Assembly: GCF_900120125.1 (NCBI RefSeq)
Contig: NZ_LT635546.1
Coordinates: forward strand, 56,442 to 113,226
Direction of reading: 5' to 3'
Origin: Gemella massiliensis
GTDB taxonomy: Bacteria > Bacillota > Bacilli > Staphylococcales > Gemellaceae
Length of the DNA stretch: 56,785 bases
The notes under the pieces: generated by a model
The model's database searches: none
Told to the model about the DNA's origin: nothing
What the model saw: only the letters and a program-made list of their open reading frames with translations
Position numbers and translations under genes: made by a program
Shown: in pieces, positions 26,601-37,817 of the stretch
Layout of the letters: each line of letters opens with the position of its first letter
How positions within the stretch are numbered: the first letter of the stretch is position 1

Positions 26601-29600
26601 GATGAACTGATAGACAGCTACGGCTATACAGCGTATGAACTAAAAGAACATTTAAGAATAGATACAGCCGAGTATAAAACTTATGAAAACTTTGAAGAAA
26701 TGGAAGAAGCACTTGAGAAAAGTCCTGTTCAATCTACCCTATTTGACTATGTTCAGCAAAAGGAAGAAGTAGAGCTGAATGAAAAAGAGGAAAGTCTTGC
26801 GGATAAATTTGCAGTGAAACAAGGCGATACTGTATATTTTGACCATGAAGCATATATTGCAAGGGATATTGAAAAAAACAAGGTAAATGGAAAACCGGAG
26901 GTATGGCTGTATCCGGCAAGAGATGGAAATAGGCAAATCGCAATCGTACCGTTTATGGATAATGAGGAGCTGTTAAGAAAGATAAGCCTTGAAAGACCAA
27001 GTTTTATTGTTGGTGATGAAGTTAAATACAAGGATAAGGGCTGTACCATCACACGCTTTGACAATATGGGAAATAACCTAAAGACCGTAACGGTTAAGGA
27101 TAATACCGAATATCTTGGCGGTATGATAACAGGCTCCGATGTCATTCCTTATCGTCTGGAAAGCGATCTTGAGAGGGTATTTGAAAATCTGACATACAAG
27201 AAAGCTAAAGATACGATTCAAGACATTGATGAAAAGGCAGAAAAACTAAAAATAGAAGCTCATAACTTTAAGATTACCGAAGAAATCATCCCTGAAAAAT
27301 TAACGCCAAGTGAAAGGTTAAATAATAACTTGGAAGCAATTTCCATGCTTAACCGAGTGGAAAGAGGAGAACGAGAGCCTGACAGCACCGCTCAGGAAGT
27401 CTTGGCAAAATATGTCGGTTGGGGCGGACTATCCGAAGTCTTTGACGAGAGCAAGGAAGGTCAGTGGAAAGAAGCAAGAGCTTTTCTAAAGGAGAACTTA
27501 TCGCAGGATGAATATGACTCTGCAAAAGAATCTACCTTAACGAGCTTTTACACACCGAAAACAGTTATTGACAGTATCTACTCTACCCTGTCAGGAATGG
27601 GCTTCAAGAGTGGTAATATCTTAGAGCCGTCAATGGGCATCGGAAACTTTATCGGCAATCTTCCTGATGAAATGAAAAAGTCCAAATTTTACGGTGTGGA
27701 GCTTGACTCCGTAAGCGGTCGAATTGGAAAACTTCTATATCCGGAAAGTGATATACAGATTAAAGGACTGGAAGAAACTTCCTTTTCCAATAATTTCTTT
27801 GATGCTGTTATCGGTAATGTACCCTTTGGAGAGTACAAGGTCAATGACAGGGAGTATAACAAAAATAACTTCCTGATCCACGACTATTTTTTTGCGAAAT
27901 CCATCGATAAAGTAAGAAACGGAGGTATCATCGCCTTTATCACATCTTCAGGTACGATGGATAAAAAGGACGAAAGTGTCAGACGATACCTTGCAGCAAG
28001 AGCGGAGTTTTTAGGAGCAATCAGACTTCCAAACGATACCTTTAAGGGTGTTGCCGGAACAGAAGTAACATCAGACATTATCTTTTTAAAGAAAAGGGAC
28101 AGTATCAGAGAGCGTGAGGAGGACTGGATACATCTATCTGAAGATGAAAAGGGAATGACCTACAATAAATATTTTGTGGAAAATCCTCAGATGGTGCTTG
28201 GTTCTATGGAAGAAGTGTCAGGCAGATTTGGAAATACTCTTGCTTGTTTGCCAAAAGAAAATGCCGACTTAAAAGAGCTGCTTGCAAAGGCAAGTGAAGA
28301 AATATCCAAAGGAGCAGCCTATGAAGAAATAGAGCTACTTGATGATGAAATCAGCACAATACCTGCAACGGACGATGTTAAGAACTTTTCCTACACCGTT
28401 ATTGATGGTGAAGTGTATTACAGAGAAAATTCACTTTTCGTAAAGAAAGAAGTAACAGATAAAAACAAGGAAAAGATTAAGGATTATCTTTCGTTAAATG
28501 ATGCTCTAAAAGATGTCATTTACAAACAGAAGGAAGATTTTTCAGATGATGAAGTAAAGAAAGCTCAGGAGAAGTTAAATGAAGTCTATGACAGTTTTTC
28601 TAAAAAGCATGGATATGTCAATAACCTAAGTAATACCAGAGCCTTAAAAGAGGATAGTAACTTCCCTCTTATTTCTTCCATAGAAATTCTTGACGAAGAA
28701 GAAAACTTCAAGGAAAAGGGGGATATATTCTCCAAGAGGACAATCACAAAGGCAAAGACCATTGACCATGTGGACACTTCCCTTGAAGCACTGGTATTAT
28801 CCGTATCCGAAAAAGGATATGTGGATTTTGAGTATATGAAAAGCCTGACAGGAAAAGAGCGACCTACTTTGATTGAGGAGCTTAGAGGAGAGATTTATCT
28901 AAGTATCAGGGAAGAACAGAACTTTTACAGACCGCTATCCTTTAACTTGGAAGATGGAGATTTACCTTTCGCCTGTGCAAATGGAAGCAATTCATATAAA
29001 TATGGCTATGTAACAAAAGATGAATATTTATCAGGAAATATCAGAGATAAGATTGCCATTGTTGACAGCTACCTTGCAAAGCTAAGACAGACCGAAAGAG
29101 AACTACCCCACCTTGGCTATGCGGAAGATGGCAAAGAAAAAGAGCTGATAAGCTATGAAATGAACCGATTGGAATACCAAAAAGCGGAACTTACCAAAGT
29201 ATTACCGAAAGAACTTGAAGCAAGTGAGATCAGTGTTCGTCTTGGTGCAACTTGGATACCGATAAAAGATATAGAAAAGTTTATCTTTGAAACGCTGAAA
29301 ACTCCGGGTTATGCCAAATGGGATATTAAGGTTAAATTCTCAAATCTTACAAGTGAATGGAATATTGAAGGAAAGAGCAGAGATAAGGGTAATGATCTTG
29401 CAGAAATGACCTACGGAACATCAAGGGTAAACGGATATAAGCTGATTGAAGATGCCTTAAATCTTAAAGAAACAAAGGTCTTTGACCAGATTGAAAATCC
29501 GGACGGCTCAAAAAGTTCTGTTCTAAATAAAAAGGAAACGCTTCTTGCAGGACAGAAACAAGAACTTCTAAAGGAAGAATTTAAGAACTGGATATTTAAT

Positions 29601-30297
29601 GATCAGGAAAGAAGAAACAGACTCGTAAAACTGTATAATGAGCGTTTTAACTCTATCAGGAATCGTGAATATGACGGAAGTAACCTCTCTTTTGAGGGAA
29701 TGAATACGGAAATAGAGCTTAGACCTCACCAAAGAAATGCCATTGCACGAAGTTTGTATGGAGGAAATACCTTGCTTGCTCATGTGGTGGGAAGCGGAAA
29801 GACCTTTGAGATGGTCGCTTCCGCAATGGAAAGTAAAAGGCTTGGAATGTGTAGTAAATCGCTCTTTGTCGTACCGAATCACTTGACAGGTCAAATAGGC
29901 AGAGAGTTTATGCAGTTATATCCGTCGGCTAACATTATGGTGGCTGATAAAAAAGACTTTGAGCCAAGAAACAGAAAGAGGTTTATTGGAAAGATTGCTA
30001 CCGGAGAATATGATGCGGTTGTAATCGGTCATACGCAGTTTGAAAAAATCCCAATGAGCAAAGAGTATCAGGAGAAACATATTCAGGATCAGATTGATGA
30101 AATTTTGAACTATATTGAGGAATACAAGCACGACAGAAACCAGAATTTTACGGTTAAGCAACTTGAAAAGACCAAGAAAAAGCTGGAGGCAAGGCTTGAG
30201 AAATTAAACGATGATTTTAAGAAAGACGATGTCATTACATTCGAGGAACTTGGTGTAGATAAGCTCTTTGTCGATGAAGCACATGGATTTAAGAATT
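23622..30297 (+). CDS. Giant N6-adenine methylase/SNF2-type helicase, 5' exon
   Basis: This exon encodes the first 2,225 residues plus one base of a protein that reaches about 3,039 aa after intron removal. Segments: an ArdC-like N terminus (about 1-90), a charged linker (about 255-400) that overlaps a second gene in the +1 frame, repeated ICE-type domains, then a methylase domain with SAM motif [11 protein letters not shown] (about 1330) and GNVPFGEY (about 1398) in place of the usual NPPY. The helicase part begins at about 2030 with Walker A VVGSGKTF (about 2055) and ends at DEAH (about 2217). Such proteins are a hallmark of Tn1549-type ICEs and may protect DNA from restriction or act in replication. 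Read unspliced, the frame stops at 30312-30314. Confidence 0.9.
24400..24810 (+). CDS. Overprinted TnpV-like protein inside the methylase-helicase gene
   Basis: A 136-residue frame lies wholly inside the giant gene, one base out of frame. It starts with ATG preceded by GAGGAAGGAG at ideal spacing. The product looks like a genuine folded helical protein: hydrophobic residues are evenly spaced ([44 protein letters not shown]). In contrast, the giant protein here is a disordered linker rich in Gly, Glu, Arg and Asp. Pattern similarity (KLxxxLxDIxxQA and a C-terminal EIV segment) suggests the transposon protein TnpV family. An upstream in-frame ATG at 24382 lacks a ribosome-binding site. The role is unknown. 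Confidence 0.65.
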   Translation: MYFDEMIRKELVKPSEFSEMGSTEEIIEKIREKTLDNLEKQTDFIKEYPNPTYAVMRLDYLSQSEEQSRFEMLVDLYKEKKLKEHLMDIQKQAIDFMRTEKPKLMKAWQIESESNPQYGAIISALKEMTIKEIVEI

Positions 30298-33107
30298 GTG
30301 CGAAACGTTGTTGAATAAGGAAGGAGTGATTAAACTACCGAAATCAACCGACAGAAATCACTTAGAAATAAGAATGAACTGTCAGAACTTAAATCTCAAA
30401 ATCAAGGGAGAATTGCCCTTGCCACACTGAATTAACATTGATGATGGCATATCAAAGCCGGAAATGGTGTGCGAGATGATACTTCACTATGCAGAAATGT
30501 CTGTACAACATTTCATGTATAAAGCGTGATAAAGTCGTAACTTGAATACCTAAGTTCATGAAAATGAATATGGGATAAATAGTGCGGTCTTCCGAAAACT
30601 ATGGTTACGTTAAAGAAATCCATGCAGCATCGTAAGAGTAGCGGCACCCGAAAGGGTGAAAGATTAGGGAAGAGTGTATTGCTGGTTTTTCGATACATTC
30701 CTGTATGAATGAAATATCATACAGAGCATATTTAACTGTAATTCAAGATATGCTTGTCCCTACGGTGTAAGGTGGAAACCTAAGGTTTTCAAGTAGTTAA
30801 ATCTACACAAGGATAGAGATTTAGGAACGTTTGAGAGCCTGTATTTGGAGCTGTACAGAGTGATGAAAAATACAGGAAGTCAGCAGTCCCATAGTAGTCT
30901 GAGGTTGGGAAAGCCAACTACATGAGTTGAAATACTCAAGGCAAAGGGGACTAGTCAGAATAATTTACAGATTTCACGAAAAGAAAATAACTAAAATTAG
31001 TAAAACTCCCTGAAATAATGGGTGACGAACTGCGAGGTGATAGCCTGTGCATATAAACGTCAAATTTTCAAATGAAACAGATTTAAAGAAATTACTGGAT
31101 TTACTTTACGAAAAATCAAAAACAGGAAATGTATTTACAGGGCTTTTAGAGGCAATAACAGATGAAGTTGTCATTGTAACGGCAATCCATAATATAAAAT
31201 CCAACAAAGGTAGTAAAACTACTGGAGTAGATAAAATAAAAATGGATAAGTACCTGCAAATGCCAAAGGACGAAGTAATATATTTGGTCAAGAAATCAAT
31301 ATGCGATTACAAACCAAAACCTGCAAAACGAGTATATATCGACAAAGGGAATGGTAAAAAGCGACCTCTTGGGATACCGACAATCTTAGACAGGATTGTA
31401 CAGGAGTGTATAAGGATAATTATTGAACCAATATGCGAAGCAAGATTTTATCCGCATAGTTATGGGTTCAGACCATATCGCTCACAAAAACACGCAATTA
31501 GGGGTATTGTCAATGTAATCAATGTAAGCTATAAGTCTAAAGACCAACCAGTCTGGGCATTAGAGGGCGATATAAAAGGCTGTTTTGACAACATAAATCA
31601 TAGAATATTGTTAAGAAAGCTATGGGATATAGGAGCTCATGACAAACGTGTAATTCAAATCATCAAAGCTATGTTATCGGTCGGATACATTGAGTATGAT
31701 ATGTTAAAGAACGATAATAAAGGAACACCGCAAGGTGGAATACTATCACCGTTGCTGGCAAATGTATATCTTAATGATTTTGACTGGTATGTAGGAAGAA
31801 AATACTACGAACCACATAGAAAGTGTAAATACAAATGCAATGACTCAAGAAGATTAAAATGGTCAGGGATAACTCCAAAGTACAATTTCAGATATGCTGA
31901 TGACTGGGTGATTTTGACATCATCTAAGAAAGAAGCGGAAAGACTGAAACGAGAATTAAGCAGGTATTTCAAGTACAAGCTAAAACTTGAATTGTCAGAG
32001 GAGAAAACCAAAGTAACCAATATGAGAACAGAAGGAATACATTTCTTAGGATTTGTAATAAAAGCCGAAAAACCAAGAAGAACACCTGCTGATAAAGAAA
32101 CAAAAGAACATTTTGTTGGTAAGCCGTATCCTGATATGAAAAGGTTAAACAAGAAAATACAAAACCTTTGTAAAGAAATTAGAGATATACGGAATTACTC
32201 GGCGGTAAATAGCAGAATCGCACAGATACAATATATAAATTCGGTCATTATGGGAATTGCTGAATATATAAAAATTGGGATAAGCTCCCATGCGTTCCAT
32301 GTGATAGACCGAAGAGTAAACAATAGTGCGTTATCTACTTGGAAAAGAATGTATCCCGACAAATATAATGAATGGCAAATTCCTCTAAAGGATTTAGCCA
32401 ATCTACCACATAGGCACGAGGGCTATATCAGTAAGACTTTTGCCATACCTTACGAGGATATGTGGATAGGAATTACAATGGCATTCATTACTCATGTTCG
32501 ATATGAAGCTAAACCATTTAATCAGAAGATGACACCTTACACTCCAGAGGGCAGAAAGATTTATGTAAATTACCGAAATAAAAATAAACCGCTTCCTAAG
32601 GACAGACCGTCTATCAATATGAGTGATGATTTACGTATGGCAGTCTATGCGGAAAATAAAATGAATTTTGAGTACTTCATGAATCGTGAGTATGCTTTCA
32701 ATAGAGATAAAGGGAAATGCAGATGTTGTAAAATACCACTTTATGAGAATCCTACAGCTAATTGCCACCATGTAGATAATAAGTTGCCGATTGATAAGAT
32801 AAACAAGGTAAATAACTTAGCATGGGTGTGCAGAAGTTGTCATTTGATGATACACGGAAGTGAAATACCTGAAAGTTTAGACACAAAAGTAGTAAAGAAA
32901 ATCGAAAAATTTAGAGAAAAATTGAAACAAGCACAAAAATAAAGTGAAATTTGTAAGCAGTATATACTTGCGAGAGTATATGTCTGTTGAAATCCGATGG
33001 AGGAAAGTAAGTTATTTTGATGGAACGCCGTATGCGAGGAAACTTGCACGTACGGTGTGGAGCGGGGGAAAAGGTAGAGATAATATCAAAACCTTACCTA
33101 TCGCTAT
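30298..33107 (+). mobile_element. Group II intron with encoded RT-maturase
   Basis: A 2,810 bp intron. The 5' end is GTGCGAAACG (consensus GTGYG). Domain V is at 33025-33058 (CGCCGTATGCGAGGAAACTT and its closing CGTACGG). Domain VI follows, with basal pairing AGCG (33061-33064)/CGCT (33102-33105), an upper AGGTA/TACCT stem and a bulged A at 33100 as candidate branch point. The 3' end is AT. Splicing joins T at 30297 to TG at 33108 to make a Leu codon and keeps the frame: ...[20 protein letters not shown]. The first about 750 bases are the structured domains I-III, and the protein gene lies in domain IV. Confidence 0.92.
31047..32942 (+). CDS. ltrA: Group II intron reverse transcriptase/maturase/endonuclease (LtrA-like)
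   Basis: The 631-residue protein helps the intron splice and retrotranspose. The RT domain spans about 40-340: RPLGIPTILDRIVQECIR, the DIKGCFDNI segment, GTPQGGILSPLLANVYL and the catalytic FRYADDWVIL (about 280-289). A maturase (X) domain is at about 370-500. A C-terminal HNH endonuclease (about 545-610) has zinc-type Cys pairs (CRCCKIPLYE; CRSCHLMIHG) and CHHVDN. All parts appear intact, so the intron should be mobile. It starts with GTG at 31047, six bases after GAGGTGA. Confidence 0.93.
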   Translation: MHINVKFSNETDLKKLLDLLYEKSKTGNVFTGLLEAITDEVVIVTAIHNIKSNKGSKTTGVDKIKMDKYLQMPKDEVIYLVKKSICDYKPKPAKRVYIDKGNGKKRPLGIPTILDRIVQECIRIIIEPICEARFYPHSYGFRPYRSQKHAIRGIVNVINVSYKSKDQPVWALEGDIKGCFDNINHRILLRKLWDIGAHDKRVIQIIKAMLSVGYIEYDMLKNDNKGTPQGGILSPLLANVYLNDFDWYVGRKYYEPHRKCKYKCNDSRRLKWSGITPKYNFRYADDWVILTSSKKEAERLKRELSRYFKYKLKLELSEEKTKVTNMRTEGIHFLGFVIKAEKPRRTPADKETKEHFVGKPYPDMKRLNKKIQNLCKEIRDIRNYSAVNSRIAQIQYINSVIMGIAEYIKIGISSHAFHVIDRRVNNSALSTWKRMYPDKYNEWQIPLKDLANLPHRHEGYISKTFAIPYEDMWIGITMAFITHVRYEAKPFNQKMTPYTPEGRKIYVNYRNKNKPLPKDRPSINMSDDLRMAVYAENKMNFEYFMNREYAFNRDKGKCRCCKIPLYENPTANCHHVDNKLPIDKINKVNNLAWVCRSCHLMIHGSEIPESLDTKVVKKIEKFREKLKQAQK

Positions 33108-35551
33108 TGTATCTTCATACAAAAATGCGTAATGTTGCAGGTATCGGACAAAGTGAAGCCTTTAAGTCCTCCGATATGTTTATGAAATGCAGATACATGG
33201 ACGAAATGACAGGAGGCAAAGGCATTGTCTTTGCAACCGGAACGCCTGTAAGTAATTCTATGACGGAGCTTTACACCATGCAGCGTTATCTTCAGTATGA
33301 AAACCTAAAGAAAAATCACTTGGAGCATTTTGACGCTTGGGCTTCTACCTTCGGGGAAACACAGTCCGCCTTTGAACTTGCTCCTGAAGGAACAGGGTAC
33401 AGAGTTAAGACAAGATTTTCAAAATTCTACAACCTGCCTGAACTTATGAGTATGTTTAAGGAAGTTGCGGATATTCAGACCGCAGATATGTTAAATCTTC
33501 CAACTCCTGAAGCACACTATGAGGTGATTAAAACCTTGCCAAGCGAGGAGCAAAAGGAAATCTTAAAGAGCTTATCAAAACGGGCAGATGATGTCAGAAG
33601 CAAGGCAGTTGAGCCTGATGAAGATAATATGCTTAAAATCACTAATGACGGTAAGAAACTTGCACTTGACCAAAGGTTAATCAATCCCCTGCTTCCCGAT
33701 GATGAAAACTCAAAAGTCAATGTATGCGTGAAAAATGTCTTTGCTATTTGGGATAAGACAAAAGAGAACAGGTCAACGCAGCTTCTATTTTCCGATATGT
33801 CTACCCCAAAAGGTGATGGAGAGTTTAATATCTATGATGATATTAGAGGAAAACTCGTTGCAATGGGCATACCGAAAGAAGAAATTGCCTTTATCCATGA
33901 AGCAAATTCAGACAAGCAAAAGGACGAACTCTTTGCAAAGGTAAGAAAGGGTGATGTAAGGATATTGCTCGGCTCTACAGGAAAGATGGGAGCAGGCACT
34001 AATGTCCAAAACAAGCTGATTGCACTCCATGACCTTGATGTCCCTTGGCGACCTGCCGACCTTGAACAGCGTGCGGGAAGAATTGTAAGACAGGGCAATG
34101 AAAATAAAGAAGTGAATATCTACCGTTATGTTACGGAGAACACCTTTGATGCGTATTTGTGGCAAACAATGGAAAATAAGCAGAAATTCATTTCTCAGAT
34201 TATGACAAGTAAGGCACCTGTCAGAGTTGCTGAAGATGTGGACGAAAGCTCCCTTAACTACGCTGAGATAAAGGCTCTTGCAACAGGGGATCCGAAAATC
34301 AAAGAAAAAATGGATTTGGACAATGAGGTTACAAAACTTAAAATGCTGGAAGCAAACTACAAGTCCAATCGTTACAGATTAGAGGATAAGGTCGCAAAAA
34401 ATTATCCTGAAGAAATCACAAGAACGGAAAAACTCATTGAAGCTGTAAAGAAAGATATGGCTGATGTAGAACCACAAGGAGAAGGCGAAAATAAGTTCAC
34501 TACGATAACCATAAAAGGTGAGAGAATATTTGATAAAAAGATTGCAGGAGAAAAGCTACTTGAAGATATCAAGACTATAAAAATCAACGAAAGTAAGATG
34601 ATAGGAAAGTATAGAAATATGGATTTAGAGGTCAGCTATAACTTCTTTACCAATGAGCATAATTTCAGCTTAAACGGTGCTGCAAAGCATTCAGGAGAGC
34701 TTGGCACAAGTGCAGACGGTAATATCATAAGACTGGATAATGCTATTGAGAAAATGCCTGAGAAATTAAATAGACTTGAAGAAAAGCTCATAAGCACCAA
34801 AGAACAGCTGGAAAATGCCGAAGAAGAACTTAAAAAGCCGTTTGAAAAGGCAGATGAACTGAAAACTAAAGTATTAAGGCTTGCCGAACTGAATAAGCTG
34901 CTCGATATGGGAGAGGTAGAAGAAAAGAGAAATGACAATCCTCTTGTGGAAGATGTGAAAAGAGCTATCATAGACTTTTGCAACAGAGAATATGAAGAAA
35001 ACCATAGCTATGATGAGTTTAGCACCTTGTATCCTGATATGAAGCATATCGGGATTGCCTACACCAATACTCCTGATGAAAGGCATGGGATTCAGTATGA
35101 ACTGAATTTAGAAGCTAAAACATGGACGCAGTATATTGATGATATACCAATCAAAACTGAGAGCTTTGACTATGAAAACAAGGGAGAGAACGAAGCTCTA
35201 AGGAATATGAAAAATGAAATTGAGTTATCCTCTTTTGAAGATTTGGTCTATGTAGATTCAGAGGATTTAAAAGCTGCTCTTGGACTTGAGATTGATGATG
35301 AAGGAAACTTCTATGATCCGCTTGCAAAAGACCTCGATAATGACGGTATCATCGACAGATATGACAATGATTTCAGGGACAGTGATTACTTTGAATCAAC
35401 CTATGATGTGGAAGATAATCTTCATACAAAAGAGGAAACTTCTCAAAGAACGGAAGATAAACCGTCTATTTTAGGACAGATCAGAGCTTATCAAAGTGAA
35501 AGCAAAACGGAAGAGAAACAAACTACAAAAGAACAGGAATATTCAATATAA
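33108..35551 (+). CDS. Giant N6-adenine methylase/SNF2-type helicase, 3' exon
   Basis: The exon encodes the last 814 residues of the methylase-helicase. It supplies the C-terminal helicase half: FATGTPVSNSMTELYTMQRY (motif III region) and GSTGKMGAGTNVQNKLIAL, then PADLEQRAGRIVRQGN (motifs V-VI). A coiled-coil region (about 2690-2830) follows, then a C-terminal block with DPLAKDLDNDGIIDRYDNDF, probably DUF4316, nearly identical to a block in the NlpC/P60 protein. An open frame beginning with TTG at 33017 inside the intron runs into this exon, so an unspliced fragment could be translated, but without Walker A it could not be an active helicase. Confidence 0.9.
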
Positions 35552-35593
35552 GAGGGCTTACAAGCTCTCTTTTACTATGAAAGGAGTTAGAGC

Positions 35594-36412
35594 ATGGCTT
35601 ATAAAACAATGAGAGATAAAATTGAAGATATGGTAAAGGATAACTACAAAGATTTTATTAAAGCGGTTATCAGTATGGAAAAAGGGATTAACGATGAGAG
35701 TGCCTTAGATAAGCTCTATGATGCTTATATGGCAAATGATACCATCAATCTGCTTCATGAGGATTTTGACTATATGATTGATGATTTAAGAGAGCAGGGA
35801 CAGATAAAAGACCTGCCCTATGTTCAGGAGGAAAAAGATGACCTTGTAAATATCGTTGGAAATATTGTAGGTAAGGTTGACATAATCGAAAGAGAAAACA
35901 AGAATGGAGAAGCCTTTAAAGTAGTCAATTTTTCAGTAATATCAAAAGATGATGAGGGAAACAATGTTTATCATAACTGCTCTGCATACGGAGAAAAAAG
36001 CGATATTCCAAAAGACTTTCAGGAGGGCGATTTTGTAAAACTCTTTGGACAAATCAGAACTTCAACTGATGATAACGGTAAGGAGCATAGCAATGTAAGG
36101 ATACTATCCTCAAAGCTCTTAAAGGCGAAAGAACAGATGAAAGGACAGGATAAGAGTCAAGAGATTGCTAAACTGAAAAGTGAGATAGAAGAAAGAGAAA
36201 AAGACTTATTTTATGCAGATTCTTGGGAACAGGCAGGACAGATTAGAGTAGATATTGAAAAAATGAAAGCCAAGTTAAATGCCTTAACCGGCTCTGAAAA
36301 AGGGAAAGAAAACGATAAAAAATCCATAATTGGTGCTATCAAAGAATATCAGGCGGAAGATAAGCAAAAACCGAAAGAGAGTAAAGAAAAACCAAGAGAA
36401 ACGGAGAGATAA
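35594..36412 (+). CDS. SSB-like OB-fold fusion protein
   Basis: The 272-residue protein has an N-terminal helical domain (about 1-85), a central OB fold (about 88-180) and a charged C-terminal helix (about 190-272). The OB fold resembles the ICE SSB at 14083: HNCSAYGEKSDIPKDFQEGD versus INCAAYGEKAETAKDFEKGD. It is therefore a second single-stranded DNA-binding protein, presumably working with the adjacent methylase-helicase or the relaxase. The C terminus (GAIKEYQAEDKQKPKESKEK) echoes the end of the methylase-helicase (GQIRAYQSES). AAAGGAGTTAGAGC precedes the ATG. A terminator follows. Confidence 0.78.
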   Translation: MAYKTMRDKIEDMVKDNYKDFIKAVISMEKGINDESALDKLYDAYMANDTINLLHEDFDYMIDDLREQGQIKDLPYVQEEKDDLVNIVGNIVGKVDIIERENKNGEAFKVVNFSVISKDDEGNNVYHNCSAYGEKSDIPKDFQEGDFVKLFGQIRTSTDDNGKEHSNVRILSSKLLKAKEQMKGQDKSQEIAKLKSEIEEREKDLFYADSWEQAGQIRVDIEKMKAKLNALTGSEKGKENDKKSIIGAIKEYQAEDKQKPKESKEKPRETER

Positions 36413-36420
36413 ATGTTTGT

Positions 36421-36452
36421 CGGTGTGGTCTTTAGGGCTGCACCGGCTCTTT
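36421..36452 (+). terminator. Terminator after the SSB-like fusion gene
   Basis: The stem CGGTG (36421-36425)/CACCG (36441-36445), with further partial pairing inside, is followed by GCTCTTTTTT. It faces the convergent terminator of the relaxase gene. Confidence 0.6.
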
Positions 36453-36461
36453 TTTGTGGCT

Positions 36462-36487
36462 CAAAAAAAGGAGATAAAGATTATCTC
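36462..36487 (-). terminator. Terminator of the relaxase gene (minus strand)
   Basis: On the minus strand GAGATAA-TCT-TTATCTC (36487-36471) is followed by CTTTTTTTGA. The stem includes the relaxase stop codon at 36481-36483. Confidence 0.65.
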
Positions 36488-37812
36488 TCCATCTCCTTAC
36501 CCATATAAATTCCATAGTTCTTTCGTATCTGATAAAGCTCGTCCATAGTCGATTTTGTAGAAGAATACTCTTGCATTAGGGTATTCTTTTTTTCTTGTAA
36601 TTTATCAAGTTTATCTAAAATATCCTTTGAATTTGGGAGTTTGGAATAAGTCTTTTTAAGTTCAGAAAGAGCATTTTCATAGAGGGTAATCTGAGCTTTA
36701 TATTCCTCGAAAAATGCCCTATCAGACGGATTCGCCTTATATTCCTTGTAATATGCACGATATTTTTTGACAGTATGAACTTGCTCCATCGTAGTGGATA
36801 ACTGTTCCATTTCCTTATCAATCGCCTTGATTTTATCCTGTAAATTTTGTCTTTCATCAGCACTTTTCTTGATAAATTCATCAAGTTGCTGAACAGATTT
36901 TATGCCATGTTCTCTGATAAAGATAACGGATTCTGCCATTGTATTCAGATTATGCTTCGTCGCCCAGTATTCATAGCCTTTGCTTTCCTTTACCTTCACA
37001 TTGGTATTCATATCAATAACATTTCCAATGCGTTTTTTAACGGTAGGCGTCTTAATAAACTCTCTTTCAGCTATTCGTTCTTTTAATCGTTCCTCCGTAT
37101 AATCTTCGCCAATCGTCTTAGCTCTTGTAAATCTGGGCTTATCTTTCGGCTTAAAAGCGATATGTTTGCCATACTTAATTTCATAGCCAAGTTCAGTCAT
37201 TTTCTTTAGAAATTCGTCCCAATCCTTAGACTGTTTTATCATGCGATCAATGTCAAATTGAAGTCTACTTTTCCAAGAAGTACCTCTCTTTGCTTGTTCA
37301 TTTTCATACCAAGACTTTCCGCTCGTCCTATATTTTTTCTTAAAGCTTTCGTAGTGTTCATCAATGACGGAAAGGTTGTTTTCTTTGCATAGCTTATCAC
37401 TCTGGTAACGGATCTTATGATAGCTTTTCTTATTGGATTGATAGCACTTGCCAGTAACCATATTTACATTATTGAATATTATGTGATTATGGATATGTCC
37501 CTTATCTATGTGTGTAGATAAGACAAACTCATACTCATCTTTGAGTATCTTTTTACATAACTCAAGACCGATTTGATGTGCCATTTCAGGGCTTGTTTCT
37601 CCCGGTAAAAAAGATTGAATCAGATGTCTTGCAAGGACAGTTCCCTTAGTTCCCGCCTCTCCTCTTGTCTTTAAAAACTGAGTATGAGCAGTTGACTGAT
37701 GGCATTTATTGGTACTGACTAAAAGCTGCTCATCTGTTTTTTCCCCATTAACGATGTAATCAATGGCAAGATGAAGGGTTGATTTTATAGGGTGTATTTT
37801 TGTAATAGCCAT
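36481..37812 (-). CDS. Relaxase/mobilisation nuclease (MobA/VirD2 type)
   Basis: A 443-residue relaxase that nicks oriT and stays covalently attached to the transferred strand. The N-terminal relaxase fold (residues about 1-250) has a candidate nucleophile Tyr19 (AIDYIVN) and the metal-binding triad HIHNH (H106, H108, H110) in DKGHIHNHIIFNNVN. The C-terminal half is a long charged coiled-coil (about 290-430). It forms a minus-strand pair with the MobC-like gene upstream; its ribosome-binding site AGGAGGTGATT lies in the last codons of that gene. Confidence 0.92.
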   Translation of the reverse strand: MAITKIHPIKSTLHLAIDYIVNGEKTDEQLLVSTNKCHQSTAHTQFLKTRGEAGTKGTVLARHLIQSFLPGETSPEMAHQIGLELCKKILKDEYEFVLSTHIDKGHIHNHIIFNNVNMVTGKCYQSNKKSYHKIRYQSDKLCKENNLSVIDEHYESFKKKYRTSGKSWYENEQAKRGTSWKSRLQFDIDRMIKQSKDWDEFLKKMTELGYEIKYGKHIAFKPKDKPRFTRAKTIGEDYTEERLKERIAEREFIKTPTVKKRIGNVIDMNTNVKVKESKGYEYWATKHNLNTMAESVIFIREHGIKSVQQLDEFIKKSADERQNLQDKIKAIDKEMEQLSTTMEQVHTVKKYRAYYKEYKANPSDRAFFEEYKAQITLYENALSELKKTYSKLPNSKDILDKLDKLQEKKNTLMQEYSSTKSTMDELYQIRKNYGIYMGKEMER

Positions 37813-37817
37813 AAAAA

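Noticed and set aside
26753-27145. 130-codon minus-strand frame inside the methylase-helicase gene
   Set aside because: No ribosome-binding site, no operon context and low-complexity Ser/Leu composition. This contrasts with the plus-strand frame at 24400, which has both start signals and protein-like composition.
33017-33107. Intron-encoded N-terminal extension of the 3' exon reading frame
   Set aside because: These codons are intron domains V and VI. The open frame is coincidental, and the spliced protein is continuous with the 5' exon.
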